Below, piece by piece: positions 5,841 through 7,263 of a DNA stretch of 7,263 nt. Origin of the DNA: an uncultured Clostridia bacterium. GTDB taxonomy: Bacteria; Bacillota; Clostridia; Christensenellales; Borkfalkiaceae. The DNA is taken from the NCBI GenBank assembly GCA_944354085.1, contig CALVPW010000119.1:1-7263 (forward strand). The letters are read 5' to 3'. The notes under the pieces were generated by a model that ran no database searches, was not told the origin of the DNA, and worked only from the letters and a program-made list of their open reading frames with translations. The stretch's first letter is position 1. The number at the start of each line of letters is the position of its first letter. The translations under genes were made by a program, and so were the position numbers.

Positions 5841-5934
5841 GCAGGCATCGAGCCCGCGCTTTTTTACAACGATCCGCGCAGACATCGACCCTGCTTTTTA
5901 CAGACATGCCGCAACGCATCCGGATCTGCTTTTT
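5841..5934 (+). repeat. Three tandem 34-35 nt hairpin plus T-run units
   Basis: On the plus strand three units end in T-runs at 5865, 5899 and 5934, spaced 34 and 35 nt. Each T-run follows a small hairpin: GCAGGC/GCCCGC (5841-5857), GCAG/CTGC (5878-5894), and CAGA/TCTG enclosing ATGC/GCAT (5901-5928). The first two units share GCAGRCATCGA. They look like degenerate tandem duplications and would act as weak terminators for plus-strand read-through towards the aminotransferase gene. The last T-run overlaps that gene's stop codon. Confidence 0.45.
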
Positions 5935-7129
5935 ACTGCCGTTCGCACAACCCGTAGTCGTTTGCGAGCTTGCGAAAAGCCGACAGAGCGCGTTCGATGG
6001 TCTCCTTGGCAACGCAATACGAGATACGCACGTACCCTTTGAGCCCGAAGCTATCCGAGGGCACCAGCAGCAGCTCGTACTTTTTTGCCCGCTCGCAGAA
6101 CGCCTTGGCGTCGGGCTCGGGCGCGCGCACGAACAGATAGAACGCGCCCTCGGGCGGGATACAGGTGAATCCGTACGCTTTGAGCGCCCCCCACAAAAGG
6201 TCGCGGTTGGCGCGGTAGGCGGCGATATCGCCCGAACGCCCCAAACAAGCCGCCGCCACGCGCTGGAAGAGCGCGGGCGCGCACACATAGCCGAGCGCCC
6301 TGCCCGCCCCGCATACGGCAGCAAAGAGCGCGTCGGCGTCCGCACAATCGTCCGAAACGGCGATATAGCCGATACGTTCCCCCGCCAGCGAAAGCGATTT
6401 GGAGAAGGAATAACACAGCACCGTGTGCGGATAGAGCGTGAGAAGACAGGGAACTTCCGCCCCGTATGTAAGTTCGCGGTACGGCTCGTCGGCGATGAGA
6501 TAGACGGGCGCGTCCCGCCCCTCCCGCTTTTGCCGCAGCAGCGCGGCGAGCCGCGCGAGCTCCTCCCGCCCGTATACGACGCCCGTGGGATTGTTGGGTG
6601 AATTGAGGATGACCGCCTTGGTACGCGCACCGACCGCCCGCCCGATCGCCTCGGGATCGAGATGGAAATGCTCCGCCGCGGGAACTTCGACGACCTTCCC
6701 GCCCGCCCGTTCGATGAACACGCGGTACTCGGGGAAATAGGGCGCAACGACGATAAACTCGTCCCCCGCCTCGCACATGGCGGTCAGCGCGATGGTCAAG
6801 GACGCCGCCGCGCCGCACGTCATGTACACTTTGGACGCGGACACGGGCGCCGCGAACGCCGTCCGAAGATAGGCGGCGACCGCCTCTCTGACCTCGGGCG
6901 CGCCCGCCGCCGAAGTATAGCCGTGCAGCTGTACCGACGGCATCGTACGCACGAGGCGCACGATCTCCTCGTTCACCGCGTCGGGCGCGGGCACGGAGGG
7001 ATTGCCGAGCGAAAAATCGAACACGTTCTCCGCGCCGACCTCCCGCTTGCGGGCGTTCCCGTATTCGAAGATCTCGCGGATGACAGACCGCTCTTCCCCC
7101 AACCGCTGCATTTGTTCGTTGATGTTCAT
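5933..7129 (-). CDS. PLP-dependent aminotransferase, class I/II, 398 aa
   Basis: This is a cytoplasmic fold-type I aminotransferase that transfers an amino group from an amino acid to a 2-oxo acid, using pyridoxal phosphate. Visible landmarks are SLGNPSVP (40-47), GYTSAAG (70-76), NSPNNPTG (176-183, with N180 as the ring-contact Asn) and ADEPYREL (213-220, with D214 binding the pyridine nitrogen). SFSKSLSLAGERIG (241-254) has K244 as the Schiff-base lysine and R252 as a phosphate contact, and GYVRISYC (365-372) has R368 as the substrate carboxylate arginine. All key residues are present and the length is usual. It matches a Clostridia group often labelled aspartate aminotransferase, but substrate choice cannot be read from the sequence. 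The ATG is preceded by GGGGAG 5 nt upstream. It lies 34 nt behind uvrA, probably co-transcribed, and ends at the 5786-5827 terminator. Confidence 0.93.
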   Translation of the reverse strand: MNINEQMQRLGEERSVIREIFEYGNARKREVGAENVFDFSLGNPSVPAPDAVNEEIVRLVRTMPSVQLHGYTSAAGAPEVREAVAAYLRTAFAAPVSASKVYMTCGAAASLTIALTAMCEAGDEFIVVAPYFPEYRVFIERAGGKVVEVPAAEHFHLDPEAIGRAVGARTKAVILNSPNNPTGVVYGREELARLAALLRQKREGRDAPVYLIADEPYRELTYGAEVPCLLTLYPHTVLCYSFSKSLSLAGERIGYIAVSDDCADADALFAAVCGAGRALGYVCAPALFQRVAAACLGRSGDIAAYRANRDLLWGALKAYGFTCIPPEGAFYLFVRAPEPDAKAFCERAKKYELLLVPSDSFGLKGYVRISYCVAKETIERALSAFRKLANDYGLCERQ

Positions 7130-7143
7130 GATCGCTCCCCGTT

Positions 7144-7162
7144 CGCGCGGGACCGCCGCGCG
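7144..7162 (-). other. Hairpin in the uvrA-aminotransferase gap
   Basis: CGCGCGG (7162-7156 on the minus strand) pairs with CCGCGCG (7150-7144) around CGGTC, a perfect 7-bp stem. It sits between the uvrA stop and the aminotransferase ribosome binding site. No T-run follows, so it is not an ordinary terminator. It may stabilise mRNA ends or tune expression of the second gene. Confidence 0.4.
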
Positions 7163-7163
7163 T

Positions 7164-7263
7164 TTATCCGAGTATCTTTTTTAAGAATCGTCCCGTATAG
7201 CTCTGTTCGCAGGCGGCGACCGCTTCGGGCGAGCCCGTACAGACGACTTCGCCGCCGCCGTCG
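7164..7263 (-). CDS. uvrA: UvrA excinuclease ATPase subunit, C-terminal end (partial)
   Basis: Only the last 32 codons lie in the window. They read DGGGEVVCTGSPEAV...SYTGRFLKKILG and stop. This matches the C-terminus of UvrA: the GGDGGG strand after the second ABC ATPase domain, then the GTPE-type segment and the SYTGxFLK ending. UvrA is the damage-recognition ATPase of nucleotide excision repair and acts with UvrB and UvrC. Family UvrA has alanine where this protein has the cysteine in VVCTG, a mild change. The gene continues to the right of the window and its stop lies 34 nt before the aminotransferase ATG. Confidence 0.85.
   Translation of the reverse strand, partial: DGGGEVVCTGSPEAVAACEQSYTGRFLKKILG

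Overview
The window looks like chromosomal DNA of a high-GC, anaerobic, endospore-forming Clostridia-type Bacillota, of the kind common in gut metagenomes. A complete gerA-gerB-gerC-type germinant receptor operon implies spore formation. Strong Shine-Dalgarno sites, TTGACA/TATAAT promoters, U-tract hairpin terminators and the aminotransferase subfamily all fit that group. No species can be named from the sequence.

Left part (1-1059): the start of a lipoprotein gene runs off the left edge on the minus strand, with its own sigma-A promoter (119-147). Upstream of it is a palindromic intergenic repeat (about 230-374), then the terminator (375-407) and body (451-1059) of a minus-strand gene for a 202-residue, three-helix membrane protein of unknown function.

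Centre (1173-4929): transcribed divergently from the membrane protein are three tightly coupled genes. They encode a GerA-family receptor subunit, a GerB-family APC-type permease and a GerC-family subunit, and are joined by overlaps of 4 and 11 nt and closed by a terminator. Together they would form one inner-membrane germinant receptor. The GerC protein is odd because its N-terminus has a hydrophobic segment but no lipobox cysteine.

Right of the operon (4950-5932): a near-consensus extended -10 promoter drives a transcript of about 615 nt that ends in a strong terminator. It has no convincing long ORF but many local and nested helices, so it is best read as a large structured noncoding RNA. 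Its family cannot be assigned by eye. Three Shine-Dalgarno plus ATG mini-ORFs lie in its first 270 nt. It is followed by a second copy of the palindromic repeat in the opposite orientation, a large minus-strand terminator, and three 34-35 nt hairpin plus T-run units reading on the plus strand.

Right end (5933-7263, minus strand): a class I/II PLP-dependent aminotransferase follows the last 32 codons of uvrA with a 34-nt gap. The two probably share a transcript that ends at the 5786-5827 hairpin.
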